Assembly (NCBI RefSeq): GCF_900187135.1
Contig: NZ_LT906443.1
Span: 620,001 to 684,000 of the forward strand
Reading direction: 5' to 3'
Source of the DNA: Corynebacterium ulcerans
Lineage (GTDB): Bacteria > Actinomycetota > Actinomycetes > Mycobacteriales > Mycobacteriaceae
DNA length: 64,000 bases
Shown: positions 48,331-58,646 of the stretch, one piece after another
Position numbering within the stretch: position 1 is the stretch's first letter
How the letters are laid out: the number at the start of each line of letters is the position of its first letter
The notes under the pieces: generated by a model
Seen by the model: only the letters and a program-made list of their open reading frames with translations
Told to the model about the DNA's origin: nothing
Database searches by the model: none
Position numbers and translations under genes: made by a program

Positions 48331-49284
48331 TCAGACCAATTGGCGAGCCAAATCAGATACCCCGATCATACCCGCATCTCCACCTAGCTCCGCACACGAA
48401 ACTTTGGGAAGGGGGCGGTACCCTGCCCCCACCATCGATGTACTCATCGTCTCCACAGCAGTATCGAGGTAGAGTGCGCTTGCAGTGGATACTCCCCCAC
48501 CGATCACGATAAGTCCGGGATCAAGGACATCTGCCACTATGGACAGAGCTCGTCCCATCCATTGGGCGAAATCTTCTACAACGGCGCAAGCAAGCTGATC
48601 ACCATCACCAGCTGCAGCCATAATGCGTTTACCGCTTAAGGAACCGTTAGCTAGAGCGTCGATAAGCACGGAATCGGTTGCTTTACCCGCTGCAATCATC
48701 TCACGGGCAGTAGTTTCCAAAGCCGTTCCTGAACAATACCGCTCTAGACATCCACGTTTGCCGCAGGAGCATACCCGTCCCCCTGGGACTACAGTGAGAT
48801 GACCAAATTCTGGCGCTGTGCCAAACGCTCCACGATAAATCTCTCCTTGATGCATGAGAGTTGCACCAATTCCGGTACCTACCGCAAAGAGAACCCAGTT
48901 ATCTGCCCCCTGAGCGGCACCAAACCGATATTCTCCCCATGCTGCCGAATTTGCATCGTGCTCGAGACGAACCGGTAATCCTAGGGATTCTGAAAGCTCT
49001 GCGCGAACAGCTCGATCTCTCCACGGGAGATGCGGAGCAAAACGAACAACTTCACAATCAGGATCCAAAAAACCAGCTACCGCCAACCCTACTGCGGAAA
49101 TCTCATGCTTCTGTCTCAGAGCGTCTACCAGCTCGATGATTCCGGATTCGAGCAATTCAGGAGTCGATGGCGTAGGAACCGACATAGAGTCAATAATCTG
49201 CCCATCCGAAGTCACCGCCGCCGCCCGCATGTTAGTTCCACCAATATCAAAGCCCACGGTGACTGCGTCGGATCTTTCAGACAT
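48331..49284 (-). CDS. glk: ROK-family glucokinase
   Basis: 317 residues from ATG 49284 (GAGGCGAG upstream). VGFDIGGTNMRAA is the ATP loop; LEHDANSAAWGEYRFG has the catalytic Asp; VCSCGKRGCLERYCSG is the ROK zinc site C-x-C-G-x2-G-C. The order glk-pimB' matches C. glutamicum, where this gene is the main glucokinase. A polyphosphate donor cannot be excluded by sequence. Confidence 0.9.
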   Translation of the reverse strand: MSERSDAVTVGFDIGGTNMRAAAVTSDGQIIDSMSVPTPSTPELLESGIIELVDALRQKHEISAVGLAVAGFLDPDCEVVRFAPHLPWRDRAVRAELSESLGLPVRLEHDANSAAWGEYRFGAAQGADNWVLFAVGTGIGATLMHQGEIYRGAFGTAPEFGHLTVVPGGRVCSCGKRGCLERYCSGTALETTAREMIAAGKATDSVLIDALANGSLSGKRIMAAAGDGDQLACAVVEDFAQWMGRALSIVADVLDPGLIVIGGGVSTASALYLDTAVETMSTSMVGAGYRPLPKVSCAELGGDAGMIGVSDLARQLV

Positions 49285-49407
49285 ATCTCGCCTCAATTGC
49301 CCTCGACTTTTGGAAAACACGCGCTATATGCGGCAGCACACTACGAAACCGCACAAAGCATAACTAGCAAAGTATAGCGAGCCACCAACCCAATATCACA
49401 TTTACGC

Positions 49408-50538
49408 TTATAGCAATGCGCGCAGCCTCTGTCCCATAATCTCCCAACTCCATTGTTCTTTCACATGCTGTCGCCCTCTGTCTGCCATAGCTTGTCGACG
49501 CTGTCCGCCCATCGCTATAAGAGAGTTCACTGCACGTGCCACCGCCACTACATTGTTCCCATCCACAACTAGACCGCCTCCGGGAACAATCGTTTCCGGT
49601 GCCCCACCTGAGTCCCCCGCGATAACTGGAACACCACACGCTTGCGCCTCTAGGAAAACAATTCCTAATCCCTCAACATCGAGCCCTCGCCCCCTGGTCC
49701 GGCATGGCATCGCAAAAAGATCACAAGCCTGAAGAATCTCCACCATACGATCCTCAGAGACCCTTCCCATAAAAGCAACGCGGTCTGCTACCCCATGCTT
49801 TTCCGCTAGTTCCACCAACTTAGTTTCGTACGGTCCCCCGCCTACAAGTACTAATCGAACTGGCTTATCTCCTTGATCTATTTCCGAAAGAGCCTCAATG
49901 AGCCGATCCTGCCCTTTCCTAGGGACTAGCCGAGAAATACAGGCGATAACAAATTCCTCTTTATCCCATCCCAATTCCTCACGGATACTTCTTCTCACGT
50001 CACTTTCCACCGGGTGAAAACGCTCTACATCTACACCAGAGGGAAGGTGAGCAAACTCAACACCAGGCCCAAAGGCCCCACGGATACGGCTAAGCGTGAA
50101 TTCGGAGATATAAGTGACTACATCACTGGATCGGCCAATCCGCCTTAATAACTGACGTGCTATCGGCAACATTGCCCAACCCACTTCATGCCCATGAGTC
50201 GAAGCAATAACCCGGTGAGCCCCGGCTTTCTTAGCTCTTTTGCCAAGGAGGCCTAATGGGGCGGCCGCGCCAAACCATACGGTGTCTATCCGCTCCTTTT
50301 CTATGATTTCCGCCATTCGGCGAGCTGTAGCAGGAGTAGGAAGCATGATCTTGTGAGGCCAGCGGTAAACCGTATAAGGAAGAGACTCATCATAGGCTGC
50401 AGCCGCAGCGTCATCCTGCGTAGAAGCAAAAACGACTACATCTTGTGGCAACAGCTCATCCAAATAGTCACGGATATACGACTGGATGCCGCCAAGAGTC
50501 GGCGGAAAATCATTAGTAACTAAGAGCATCCGGGTCAT
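49408..50538 (-). CDS. pimB: PIM mannosyltransferase PimB' (GT4)
   Basis: GDP-mannose-dependent alpha-mannosyltransferase adding the second mannose in phosphatidylinositol mannoside synthesis. 376 residues from ATG 50538. LLVTNDFPPTLGGIQSYIRD opens the GT-B fold; HGHEVGWAML lies in the acceptor side; RLVPRKGQDRLIEAL and GLGIVFLEAQACGVPVIAG (E-x7-E region) bind the donor. Assignment as PimB' rather than MgtA uses synteny with Rv2188c. About eleven upstream codons are open but the GGGAGAATCAGAGT-ATG context favours this start. Confidence 0.92.
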   Translation of the reverse strand: MTRMLLVTNDFPPTLGGIQSYIRDYLDELLPQDVVVFASTQDDAAAAAYDESLPYTVYRWPHKIMLPTPATARRMAEIIEKERIDTVWFGAAAPLGLLGKRAKKAGAHRVIASTHGHEVGWAMLPIARQLLRRIGRSSDVVTYISEFTLSRIRGAFGPGVEFAHLPSGVDVERFHPVESDVRRSIREELGWDKEEFVIACISRLVPRKGQDRLIEALSEIDQGDKPVRLVLVGGGPYETKLVELAEKHGVADRVAFMGRVSEDRMVEILQACDLFAMPCRTRGRGLDVEGLGIVFLEAQACGVPVIAGDSGGAPETIVPGGGLVVDGNNVVAVARAVNSLIAMGGQRRQAMADRGRQHVKEQWSWEIMGQRLRALL

Positions 50539-50620
50539 ACTCTGATTCTCCCATGAATAGCGAGAGCCCAACGATCATTGATCGTCGGGCATGCTCTGCC
50601 ATCAGACGTGCAGTTCAATA

Positions 50621-51643
50621 TTAGTAACGGCGAGCGCCATAAAAAGGCATGGAGTCAACAGGAACAACCTGAACTGGAATGCCATAATCCGACGCATGCA
50701 CGAGCATGCCGTTTCCTGCGTAGATTCCCACGTGAGTGGCGCCCGGATAATACCCAACGACGTCTCCCGGTTGTAGCTCACTACGAGAAACGGGAGTTCC
50801 ACCAGCCATTTGCGCCTGGGAGGTTCGCGGAAGCGACTTACCTTGTTGCTGATAAGACCAGTACACCAATCCAGAGCAATCAAATTGCGATGGTCCTACC
50901 GCACCCCAGCCATAAGGAGAGCCGAGCTTGGTCATAGCTGCTTGCAAAGCTCCCATGCCCTCGGGATTGGAGCCGACGACTCCGTCGAGAGAGTAGTCCA
51001 CGGGACCATTTTTAGCTTCCCATCGCAGCCTATCTTCACGGCTTAGACTTTCCACTTGCTTACGCAAGTCTTCCGTCTTTGTCTTGAGCTCTTCTTGTTC
51101 TTTGAGCAAAACCCCGTGCTGTCTTTCTAGCTCGGCCTGCCTAAACTTCGCTTCAGCAATGGCTCGCGTGACAGAGCCTCGCTTGACTGCTGAATTTTCC
51201 GTTGCCTTAGACAACTGACTTAAAGCCGCCTGCGCATTCCTAGTGAGAACCGACATGTACGCAGCACGGTCAATAGCATTTTGGGGATTTTCTGCAGAGA
51301 CAGCGTTAGTCAACGGGTCAATAACCGCACCACGATATTTTGAAGCTGCTAAACGATTAATCTCACTACGATAAATATCTTCTTGAGACTTCGCTTCATC
51401 CGCCTCCTGGGTTGCACGATCAACGTCAGACTGAAGATTCCGCAAAGATTCTTCTCCTGCAGTTAAATCAAGCTCCAGCTGTTTCACTGCCTCATTCTTA
51501 GCGTTCGCATCTTGGGAAATAGCCTCCATCGAGCTGATGAGTGATTCAACGTCATCCGCCGAAACAGCAGGTGCCAAAGCCCCGCCCATAGAAACCATAA
51601 CCAGCAAAGGAGCAACGAAAAGCATTCGGCGCGTTTTTTTCAC
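50621..51643 (-). CDS. NlpC/P60 peptidoglycan endopeptidase (RipA/RipC-like)
   Basis: 340 residues from GTG 51643 (GGGGAAAA upstream). A signal peptide (MLFVAPLLVMVSMGGALAPAVSA) is followed by a coiled-coil domain of about 180 residues (SMEAISQDANAKNEAVKQLELDL and on) and the NlpC/P60 domain. Catalytic Cys in SQFDCSGLVYWSYQQQG, His in GATHVGIYAGNGMLVHASDYG. It cleaves the D-Glu-mDAP bond and helps cell separation; the coiled coil probably regulates access. Second of two tandem paralogues, with a terminator between. Confidence 0.93.
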   Translation of the reverse strand: MKKTRRMLFVAPLLVMVSMGGALAPAVSADDVESLISSMEAISQDANAKNEAVKQLELDLTAGEESLRNLQSDVDRATQEADEAKSQEDIYRSEINRLAASKYRGAVIDPLTNAVSAENPQNAIDRAAYMSVLTRNAQAALSQLSKATENSAVKRGSVTRAIAEAKFRQAELERQHGVLLKEQEELKTKTEDLRKQVESLSREDRLRWEAKNGPVDYSLDGVVGSNPEGMGALQAAMTKLGSPYGWGAVGPSQFDCSGLVYWSYQQQGKSLPRTSQAQMAGGTPVSRSELQPGDVVGYYPGATHVGIYAGNGMLVHASDYGIPVQVVPVDSMPFYGARRY

Positions 51644-51737
51644 TGTTTTCCCCAAATATCTAGCTAGATGAACACAATAACTATATAGCCCACACAGCAA
51701 AAAACAAGCATTGCGCTGCATAACCGTAAGCAAAGTG

Positions 51738-51780
51738 AAAAATAGTGAAGGTTCGGCATTTAATGCCGAACCTTCACTAT
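51738..51780 (-). terminator. Terminator between the two NlpC/P60 genes
   Basis: A perfect 19-nt inverted repeat (51742-51760 with 51762-51780, core AGTGAAGGTTCGGCA). On the minus strand it runs into TTTTT (51738-51742). It ends transcription of the smaller P60 gene, so the larger one has its own promoter. Confidence 0.88.
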
Positions 51781-51795
51781 CAATCGCCAAGCAAA

Positions 51796-52425
51796 TTAAT
51801 ACCGGACTGCGTTGTAATAAGGCATGTAGTCGATAGGTGACTCAGAAAGAGGGGTACCTTCAGTCAGTGCGTGAATAACAGTGCCGTTACCTGTATAAAT
51901 TCCAACATGGGAAGCGCCAGAGTAGAAAGCAATAATGTCGCCAGGCTGAAGATCCTGTCGAGCTACCTTTGTTCCGCCTGCAGCCTGAGCGTAAGAAGTG
52001 CGCGGGATAGACTTACCGATCTGCGCATATGCCCATGAGGTCAAACCCGAGCAGTCAAAGGCGCTAGGACCTGCAGCACCCCATACGTAAGGAGAACCAA
52101 TCTTGGAGCGTGCTGCGTCAACTACAGCCTGGCCGGAAGAAGTGGCCGGAGAAGAACTGACGGTAGGAACGTTTACCAATGCAGAGTAGTTAGCATTCCC
52201 GCCCTGCCCCTGCAGGGAAGGGATCCACTGATCACTGCCCGGAATGTTTGCGATGCCAGGTACATTCTCAATTCCCTGAACTTCAAACTTGATTCCTGTG
52301 TTAGGAACTACAACCTCAGCGGCATGTGCCTGTCCGGTAAGAGTTGCGGTGGCGCCCACCACTACAGCAGAAGCTGCTGCTGCATTACGTGCGGTGTTCT
52401 GATTGCTGCGACGGTGCTTAGCCAC
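51796..52425 (-). CDS. Small secreted NlpC/P60 endopeptidase
   Basis: 209 residues from GTG 52425 with GGAG eight bases before it. Signal peptide: VAKHRRSNQNTARNAAAASA then VVVGATATLTGQAHA. A ~60-residue linker precedes the NlpC/P60 domain with Cys in SAFDCSGLTSWAYAQIG and His in GASHVGIYTGNGTVIHALTEG. It lacks the coiled-coil regulatory domain of its neighbour and should be constitutively active. Preceded by a long untranslated region. Confidence 0.93.
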   Translation of the reverse strand: MAKHRRSNQNTARNAAAASAVVVGATATLTGQAHAAEVVVPNTGIKFEVQGIENVPGIANIPGSDQWIPSLQGQGGNANYSALVNVPTVSSSPATSSGQAVVDAARSKIGSPYVWGAAGPSAFDCSGLTSWAYAQIGKSIPRTSYAQAAGGTKVARQDLQPGDIIAFYSGASHVGIYTGNGTVIHALTEGTPLSESPIDYMPYYNAVRY

Positions 52426-53128
52426 GAAAGAAACTCCAAATCCATATCGGTCTGCCACATAGTGACTGCCTTCCTTTTTCAAAGAAAGCAAGCGACCCTA
52501 TCTTCAAGTACGTGCAGCCCCATCACACGGGACCAACTCAAATGTCTCGATTAGGTTACGAAACGGCAACACTCGATGTCCACCCATCAACAAAAATCCA
52601 CACGTTATAAAACCGTTACTTAACAAAAGGCCCTTTTTCTTAATTTTAGATAAGTCCACCCCCGTCAGACGTCATCGTGAGCATTAAATAGCGAAAATCC
52701 CCCCGACGAACTGCACTAATAAGAACTTCCTTTGGAAGTGAACAAGCCCCCGAAGCTCAACACATTTTCGCCACAATTGCCGAAATATAAATAGGTATGA
52801 TCCCGATCACATTCTGTAATTTTTCCCCTACCCGGACCCCACAATGTCGCTTTTTCTGTCGGAAAAAACGCAGCATTGCACCCTTTTTGCTCCATAAAAA
52901 GCGTCACTTACGTAACTAAAACCTCAAAAGTAACAGCATCTACAAGGTATCGAGGACCACTGGAGCCACTCAAACCACACCAATATCTAACAACTCGTAA
53001 TAATGCGGCGTTAAAACACAGACTCCATCATGTGCACTATGGTTCTCCGACTAGGTTTCCCGCAGCCCTCCCCTGTCCGCGTCTGTTTTGTGTCTGCTCC
53101 TTATATATAAGGAGTCCCCGCACAAAGA
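52426..53128. other. Long non-coding stretch upstream of small P60 gene
   Basis: About 700 bp with no convincing gene on either strand. It must hold the promoter of the small P60 gene and possibly a long leader. I looked for a c-di-AMP (ydaO) riboswitch, common before actinobacterial wall hydrolases, and did not find its conserved core. Base composition is AT-rich and there are no repeats of note. Confidence 0.5.
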
Positions 53129-53167
53129 CGACAGTGGCCTTCCTGATTAACAGGAAGGCCACTGTCG
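53129..53167 (-). terminator. Terminator after qcrB
   Basis: A perfect 17-bp stem (CGACAGTGGCCTTCCTG, 53129-53145, with 53151-53167) and 5-nt loop, 21 bases after the qcrB stop, followed on the minus strand by TCTTTG. Confidence 0.85.
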
Positions 53168-53187
53168 TATTCGAGAACGTTTTAGGG

Positions 53188-54810
53188 CTAGTCTTTTTCT
53201 ACCCCATCTTTGATGCGATTCTGCTTCTGCAGATTCTCATACATTTCAACTTCTTCACGATGATTCTCATGCTCAATTTCATCGTATTTAGCCGCGATAG
53301 ACTCCGAGTCTGGAGTGAAGAACGAACCACGGCCAGGACTTCCACCAAAACCAAGCTGGTTGAGTTGCTTAGGAACAGCTGCACCAGCGTATGGAAGTGG
53401 TATTGGGTGTCCATGCTCGTCTACCGGGCCAAGCGGCTGGTGTACCTCAACAAAGGCACCGTTAGGCATGACCTTAATAACGCCGGTTTCAATACCGTGT
53501 TCCAGAACCTCACGGTCAGAACGCTGCAAACCGAGACAGATTCTGTATGTGATGAAGTAAGCCAGCGGAGGCAAGACAATCAAGCCGATACGACCAACCC
53601 ATGTCATGGCGTTCAAAGAAACCTGGAAGTGATACGCAAACAGGTCGTTACCGCCAGAGAGTGTTAGGAGGAAGTAGAAGACGATTGCCATCACGCCAAG
53701 AGACGTACGGACTGGAACATCGCGGGGGCGCTGCAGCAAGTTGTGATGAGCATCGTCACCAGTGATCTTCTTCTCAATGAACGGGTAAGCCACAAGTAGC
53801 GCGACAAGAACACCACAGAGAAGAGCAACCCAGAAAGCACCAGGGATCGTGTAATTACCAAAGTAGAGTTCCCAAGCAGGCATCACACGCGCAGCACCGT
53901 CAGTCCACAGCATGTAAATATCAGGCTGCGATCCAGCTGAAACCTGTGACGGGTTATAGGGACCCAGGTTCCAAATAGCGTTGATGGAGGTCAGACCAGC
54001 CAAGAGTGCCAAGAAACCGAAGGTGATCAGACCAAAGGACGTGGTCTCCAGGATAAAGACAGGGAGGATACGAACGCCGACAACGTTATTTTCTGTACGG
54101 CCTGCACCTGGGAACTGGGTGTGCTTTTGGTACCACACCAAAGCAAGGTGAGCTGCAATCAAGCCAAGGATGATGCCCGGGATGATGAGCACGTGTGCAA
54201 TATAGAAGCGATCAAGCATCAAATCAGATGGGAAGTCTCCACCGAAGATCAACCAGTGCAACCAGGTACCGATGATCGGAAGTGCCAGGATGATGGCAGA
54301 CATGATGCGTAGACCAACGCCCGAAAGCAGATCATCAGGAAGGGAATAACCCATGAAGCCTTCAGCCATGCCCAGGAACAAAAGCACGCAACCGATGATC
54401 CAGTTAGCTTCACGAGGACGACGGAACGCACCAGTGAAGAAGATACGGAGCATGTGCACTGTCATGGAGACCATGAAGGTTAGCGCAGCCCAGTGGTGCA
54501 TCTGACGAATAAACAGACCACCACGCACCTCGAAGGAAAGGTTCAACGCAGTCTCGTAAGCACGAGACATTTCCACGCCATTCAAAGGCAGGTACGCGCC
54601 TTCGTAGATAACCTTGGTAATGGAAGGATCAAAGAAAAGTGTCAGGTATACGCCAGTCAGCAACAAAATAACGAAGCTGTAGAGAGCGATCTCGCCGAGC
54701 ATGAAGGACCAATGCGTCGGGAATACCTTATTAATCTGACGACGAATACCAGCAGCAGCTGTGTATCGAGAGTCAATATTATTGCCGATGTCAGCTAGTT
54801 TGTTGCTCAT
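53188..54810 (-). CDS. qcrB: Cytochrome bcc complex, cytochrome b subunit
   Basis: Menaquinol-oxidising cytochrome b, 540 residues. The N-terminal haem-binding helices have [27 protein letters not shown] (His ligands) and the second set [29 protein letters not shown]. The long actinobacterial C-terminal extension (about 120 residues, hydrophilic, ending RIKDGVEKD) is present. Last gene of ctaE-qcrC-qcrA-qcrB; 4-nt ATGA overlap with qcrA. Confidence 0.97.
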   Translation of the reverse strand: MSNKLADIGNNIDSRYTAAAGIRRQINKVFPTHWSFMLGEIALYSFVILLLTGVYLTLFFDPSITKVIYEGAYLPLNGVEMSRAYETALNLSFEVRGGLFIRQMHHWAALTFMVSMTVHMLRIFFTGAFRRPREANWIIGCVLLFLGMAEGFMGYSLPDDLLSGVGLRIMSAIILALPIIGTWLHWLIFGGDFPSDLMLDRFYIAHVLIIPGIILGLIAAHLALVWYQKHTQFPGAGRTENNVVGVRILPVFILETTSFGLITFGFLALLAGLTSINAIWNLGPYNPSQVSAGSQPDIYMLWTDGAARVMPAWELYFGNYTIPGAFWVALLCGVLVALLVAYPFIEKKITGDDAHHNLLQRPRDVPVRTSLGVMAIVFYFLLTLSGGNDLFAYHFQVSLNAMTWVGRIGLIVLPPLAYFITYRICLGLQRSDREVLEHGIETGVIKVMPNGAFVEVHQPLGPVDEHGHPIPLPYAGAAVPKQLNQLGFGGSPGRGSFFTPDSESIAAKYDEIEHENHREEVEMYENLQKQNRIKDGVEKD

Positions 54811-56027
54811 GAACGACGCTCCCAGAATGCCGGGCCGACAGGTTCAACAAAGTTGCCTGCGGCAATGAGGTAACCCTCTTCGTCAACGGTGATCGGCAGC
54901 TGCGGCAAAGCACGGGCGGCAGGACCAAAGACTGGCTTACCGTAATGCAATGCATCGAACTGCGACTGGTGGCACGGGCAAAGGATGCGGTTTGTCTGAG
55001 CCTCATAGAGGGACGTTGGGCAACCGATGTGCGTGCAGATCTTGGAGTAGGCGTAATAATCGCCGTAGTGGAACTCTTCTTGTCCTTCACGCTCAATAAC
55101 TTTTTGAGCATCAGAAGCACGGAGACGAATAAGCATGACTGCATTTCGAGGGCCGTGAATCGAGTGCATCTGCTCCGTGTACACGTCAGCATCTGCGCTG
55201 TATTTATCGCCATCGTTAACCAGCTCTTCTGGGAGCGGGAAAACGGTTTCCATTGCAGCAGCAGATAAATCTTCTGGGCGCATACGAACAAGGCGGCTAA
55301 CACCGTGCGTTGTGTAATGCGTGCCAACGGAAGTGCTGTGCTTCTCAGCAGTCGTTCCGGTGTCGCGTCCTAAGTAAAGCTTCACGCCTTTCTCATGCAA
55401 CGTCCAACCGGAGGTCCACAGGGTTCCGTCTCCCTGAATACCTAGCTCGCCCTTCTTCCACGGGTTCTTCACCATGCCGCCGAGTGGAGCGACGATAACC
55501 AAACCAGTGAGGAGTCCACCGACACCGAGCATCGACTTCAGAACTTTACGACGACCCAAGGTGGAGGTTTCCCAAGAATCATTCAGCAGCGCGGTGATCG
55601 TACGACGATCCACTTCTTCCGAAGGGCCATCGTGACGGCGCTGCACAGAGATCTCTGCAGGAATGATGTTCTTGATGTAGATGATCACGCCGAAACCCAA
55701 TGCCAAAATGGCAAGACCTGCGGTCAAACCAAGCAGTGGCGTGTACAGCGTGTAGGTCCACAATCCGTCATCGCCGAGACCTTTATAATGCCATGGCCAG
55801 AACAAGTAAATAGCCAAGTATGCCAAGGCTGAAACGATGCCGATACCGAACCAAACGCCAACCTTTATAGAAGCACGCTTGGACGCCGGATCACCCTCAA
55901 CGGGAAAACGCTCTTTACGATAAGCAACAGTCACGCCGTCGAGTTCTGTACCCAAACGGGCTAGTTCGTCGTTAGACATCGCTTCTAGTTCTTGCGTTGT
56001 GTATTTCTTTTCATTGCTATTGCTCAT
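54807..56027 (-). CDS. qcrA: Rieske iron-sulfur subunit of the bcc complex
   Basis: 406 residues from ATG 56027, which overlaps the qcrC stop by 4 nt (ATGA); a longer frame upstream is unsupported. Three N-terminal helices (actinobacterial feature; canonical Rieske proteins have one): [46 protein letters not shown] and [19 protein letters not shown]. The 2Fe-2S motifs are [12 protein letters not shown] and CPCHQSQFD. Confidence 0.97.
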   Translation of the reverse strand: MSNSNEKKYTTQELEAMSNDELARLGTELDGVTVAYRKERFPVEGDPASKRASIKVGVWFGIGIVSALAYLAIYLFWPWHYKGLGDDGLWTYTLYTPLLGLTAGLAILALGFGVIIYIKNIIPAEISVQRRHDGPSEEVDRRTITALLNDSWETSTLGRRKVLKSMLGVGGLLTGLVIVAPLGGMVKNPWKKGELGIQGDGTLWTSGWTLHEKGVKLYLGRDTGTTAEKHSTSVGTHYTTHGVSRLVRMRPEDLSAAAMETVFPLPEELVNDGDKYSADADVYTEQMHSIHGPRNAVMLIRLRASDAQKVIEREGQEEFHYGDYYAYSKICTHIGCPTSLYEAQTNRILCPCHQSQFDALHYGKPVFGPAARALPQLPITVDEEGYLIAAGNFVEPVGPAFWERRS

Positions 56028-56923
56028 GAGCGAGATCCAATCCACAGAGCAGCGGCCACCAAGACCACGATTCCAACGAGCCACATCAACATGCCTTCAG
56101 AGACTGGTCCTAGGCCACCCAAATTCCAACCGCCAGGGCTAGGTGTTTCTTTAGCCGACTTGATGTAAGCAATAATGTCTTTCTTCTCGTCAGCGGAGAG
56201 CTGGCGATCCGAGAACTTAGGCATGTTCTGAGGACCAGTAAGCATTGCCTGGTAGATTTCCTGCTCGTTTGCAGGGTCTAGAACAGGTGCGTATTTACCA
56301 CTAGAAAGCGCGCCACCGCGCCCTGTGAAGTTATGGCAAGAAGCGCAATTCAAACGGAAGAGATCCGAGCCGCGAGCGACATCGGCTGGATCGATCTTTC
56401 CGTTGTAGTTAGCACCACGAAGAGTATCTAGTGCGACAGAGCCGTCCTCGTTATAGACGATGCCAGGGCCGCCGCCATTAGCCTCAACGTATGCGGCCAG
56501 CGCTAGGGTTTGTGCCTCAGAGTAGCGTGGAGCTTTACGCATGGCTTGTGCCTCATTGCGCAGCATCGGCATACGTCCAGAATGAACCTGGAAGTAAGTT
56601 GCACCGGAGCCAACGCCAATCAGCGAAGGACCCCGATCTTTCACACCTTGGAGGTTTGCACCATGACAGGTAATACAAGCAACGTCATAAAGGTCCTTGC
56701 CTTCCTGAATCATTGCTTGCTCGTCTTGGCGCGCTGTGGCTACCTGGGCATCAGGTGTCACAGCATTAACCAAAAGTCCGGTACCGGTAAGGCCAACAGC
56801 TAGTGCTAAAGCACCAACAGCAGTCCGGCGCACCTTGCGGCGAGCTCGAACTTTCTTGGCCTTGGAGACTGAAGCTGAGGGTACTTCTACCGCTTCAGTC
56901 TTGTTCTGGGTGGTATCCATCAT
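56024..56923 (-). CDS. qcrC: Dihaem cytochrome c subunit of the bcc complex
   Basis: 299 residues with two haem c sites, CITCHG and CASCHN, near residues 80 and 190. N-terminal membrane segment ([19 protein letters not shown]) and a C-terminal anchor ([19 protein letters not shown]). The dihaem protein passes electrons directly to cytochrome oxidase, so no soluble cytochrome c is needed: the basis of the bcc-aa3 supercomplex. Confidence 0.97.
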   Translation of the reverse strand: MMDTTQNKTEAVEVPSASVSKAKKVRARRKVRRTAVGALALAVGLTGTGLLVNAVTPDAQVATARQDEQAMIQEGKDLYDVACITCHGANLQGVKDRGPSLIGVGSGATYFQVHSGRMPMLRNEAQAMRKAPRYSEAQTLALAAYVEANGGGPGIVYNEDGSVALDTLRGANYNGKIDPADVARGSDLFRLNCASCHNFTGRGGALSSGKYAPVLDPANEQEIYQAMLTGPQNMPKFSDRQLSADEKKDIIAYIKSAKETPSPGGWNLGGLGPVSEGMLMWLVGIVVLVAAALWIGSRS

Positions 56924-57008
56924 TTCCCTTAATGTTCTCGAATATGGAAAGTGAGGGGCTATCTCAATTCACATAACCGGGTTGAGTGGTCATATGAACC
57001 AAGACTGC

Positions 57009-57626
57009 CTATTGAATGAAGTAGATCGTGATGAACAGGCCGATCCAGACCACGTCAACGAAGTGCCAGTAATAGGACACCACCATCGCAGCAGTCGCCT
57101 GTGCAGGTGTGAACTTCGACTTAGAAATGCGAAGCAACACAACCACAAAAGCCAAAACACCCGCAAGCACGTGTGCTGCGTGGAAGCCCGTGGTGATGTA
57201 GAACGCAGAACCGTACACACTGCTCGGGATTGTCATTCCATGCTCGATCAAGTGGTAATACTCATAGCTCTGCCCGAGCAAGAAGATTGCTCCCAGCACA
57301 ATGGTCAGAGAGAACCAACGACGAAGACCAAAAACATCTCCGCGTTCCGCTGCAAACACACCAAACTGAGCTGTCACAGAGGAAGACACCAAAATAGCGG
57401 TGATCACCAATGCGTACGGCACATTGAGGTGTCCAGCCCCTTCTTTCCAAGAGCCATTACCAATTCCATTTGCGCGCGAGGTGAAGTACATCGCGAACAA
57501 ACCGGCGAAGAACATTAATTCCTGGGACAGGAACACAATCGTGCCGACACTGACCATATTTGGCCGGTTCAGTGCCGCAACACGCTGCGGTGCTGCCATA
57601 TCTTTGTTTCCTATTGCGCTCGTCAC
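57009..57626 (-). CDS. ctaE: Cytochrome c oxidase subunit III
   Basis: 205 residues, about five helices (short subunit III form). [22 protein letters not shown] and [19 protein letters not shown] and the end [18 protein letters not shown] are family signatures. GTG 57626 gives [16 protein letters not shown]; the ATG nine codons on, with AGGAAAC upstream, is an alternative. First gene of ctaE-qcrCAB. Confidence 0.95.
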   Translation of the reverse strand: MTSAIGNKDMAAPQRVAALNRPNMVSVGTIVFLSQELMFFAGLFAMYFTSRANGIGNGSWKEGAGHLNVPYALVITAILVSSSVTAQFGVFAAERGDVFGLRRWFSLTIVLGAIFLLGQSYEYYHLIEHGMTIPSSVYGSAFYITTGFHAAHVLAGVLAFVVVLLRISKSKFTPAQATAAMVVSYYWHFVDVVWIGLFITIYFIQ

Positions 57627-58086
57627 GGTAATTAGTATGGTCGTTTCTTCCGATCAAGTCACATTCTGCCCCCGCCTTTTTTAGTCTCTCATTTCTTGTA
57701 GATAGCAATATTTTTCTGTTTCCCACCCCACAGTTTTTCTTAGCAATAACGGGAACTAAACCCCCTTTCCATACGACGCCAAGTTTCCGCAGGTCATCAC
57801 AGTAGCAACGTGACGGTTGCTCATTTTTCCCCACATCCGCCTCCCCCAAGCCTCTTTACAGCTTTCTTCAGTTTTATTTCCCTCTTCATTTACCTGAGAT
57901 ATATTTCACATCTCAAAAGGAGAGCATTTGCCGGTGTTGCAACTTTAGTATGACCCCCGACTACCTGCGCTTTTACCTGCAATACTAGACGGCTTAACCC
58001 TTTTTGCCCCCCAAAAATTATTTTTAACCGCATGGGAACTTTTCCGACCATCGACAGCCTCTTTAAGCAACCTCTATCCAGATAGA
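57627..58086. other. Intergenic region upstream of ctaE
   Basis: About 460 bp with no convincing gene. The plus strand is pyrimidine-rich from about 57700 to 57900. A small inverted repeat TGAGAT-N9-ATCTCA sits at 57895-57915. Short open frames here run through the ctaF terminator or have no start signal. The ctaE promoter should lie close to 57640-57660. Confidence 0.5.
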
Positions 58087-58139
58087 CAAAAATAAACCCG
58101 CTTCCTACCGTCATAACAACCGGTAGAAATCGGGTTTAT
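58087..58139 (-). terminator. Terminator after ctaF
   Basis: A 19-bp stem with two mismatches (58092-58110 with 58121-58139, core ATAAACCCG and CTACCG), 10-nt loop, and on the minus strand a following ATTTTTG. It makes ctaC-ctaF and ctaE-qcrCAB separate units. Confidence 0.85.
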
Positions 58140-58193
58140 CTAAGGAAAAGGTGCATCTCTGACAGAGATCAGAGTGGAAGGTAGCTACATAAG

Positions 58194-58625
58194 TTAGTGC
58201 TTCTCTTTTGGCATTCCGTACTGAAGGTTCAGCATGGTTGTGGTGTAGATAAGCAATGCCGCACCAACTGCGATAAGCCAGTAGTGAAGGAAGATAACGC
58301 CAAAGCCAAGAACAGCAACAGCACCACTCATAGCAGCAGGCCAGATGGAGCTAGGGCTAAAAAATCCGAGAGTTCCAGCAGCATCCGCAACTTCAGCTTC
58401 TTCCCAGTCCTCGGGAAGAATGTCGATGCGATTTTCAGTAAAGTGCAGGTACCCACCCAACATCAGAGTGAGCAGCGTCGCCAGAATCAGCGACACTCCA
58501 CCAGCCCATTCAAAACCAGGGTGGCTGCCAGAATCCCTAACGTACATTGTGGCAAAAACATAGATCACCGACATGACGGCAAGGAAGGTTGCCATCGAAT
58601 ACATGATCTTGGATGTAGCTTTCAT
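58194..58625 (-). CDS. ctaF: Cytochrome c oxidase subunit IV (actinobacterial)
   Basis: 143 residues with four predicted helices: [67 protein letters not shown] and the following [11 protein letters not shown]. This is the small essential subunit described for actinobacterial aa3 oxidases. Located 21 bp after ctaC and probably co-transcribed. Confidence 0.94.
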   Translation of the reverse strand: MKATSKIMYSMATFLAVMSVIYVFATMYVRDSGSHPGFEWAGGVSLILATLLTLMLGGYLHFTENRIDILPEDWEEAEVADAAGTLGFFSPSSIWPAAMSGAVAVLGFGVIFLHYWLIAVGAALLIYTTTMLNLQYGMPKEKH

Positions 58626-58646
58626 GTTCTCTACTTCTCCTTGTTC

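Noticed and set aside
52426..52560. Possible c-di-AMP (ydaO) riboswitch before the small NlpC/P60 gene
   Set aside because: The gene type is a typical target, but the conserved riboswitch blocks are not present; only generic stems are seen.
52876..53667. A 263-codon plus-strand frame
   Set aside because: Half is antisense to qcrB, it crosses the qcrB terminator, and it has no start signal or recognisable domain.
57895..57915. Inverted repeat TGAGAT-N9-ATCTCA upstream of ctaE as an operator
   Set aside because: Six-base arms in an AT-rich region are easily random and it lies about 270 bp from ctaE; not enough to call a site.
57890..58114. A 74-codon minus-strand frame between ctaF and ctaE
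   Set aside because: It begins inside the ctaF terminator hairpin and has no ribosome site.
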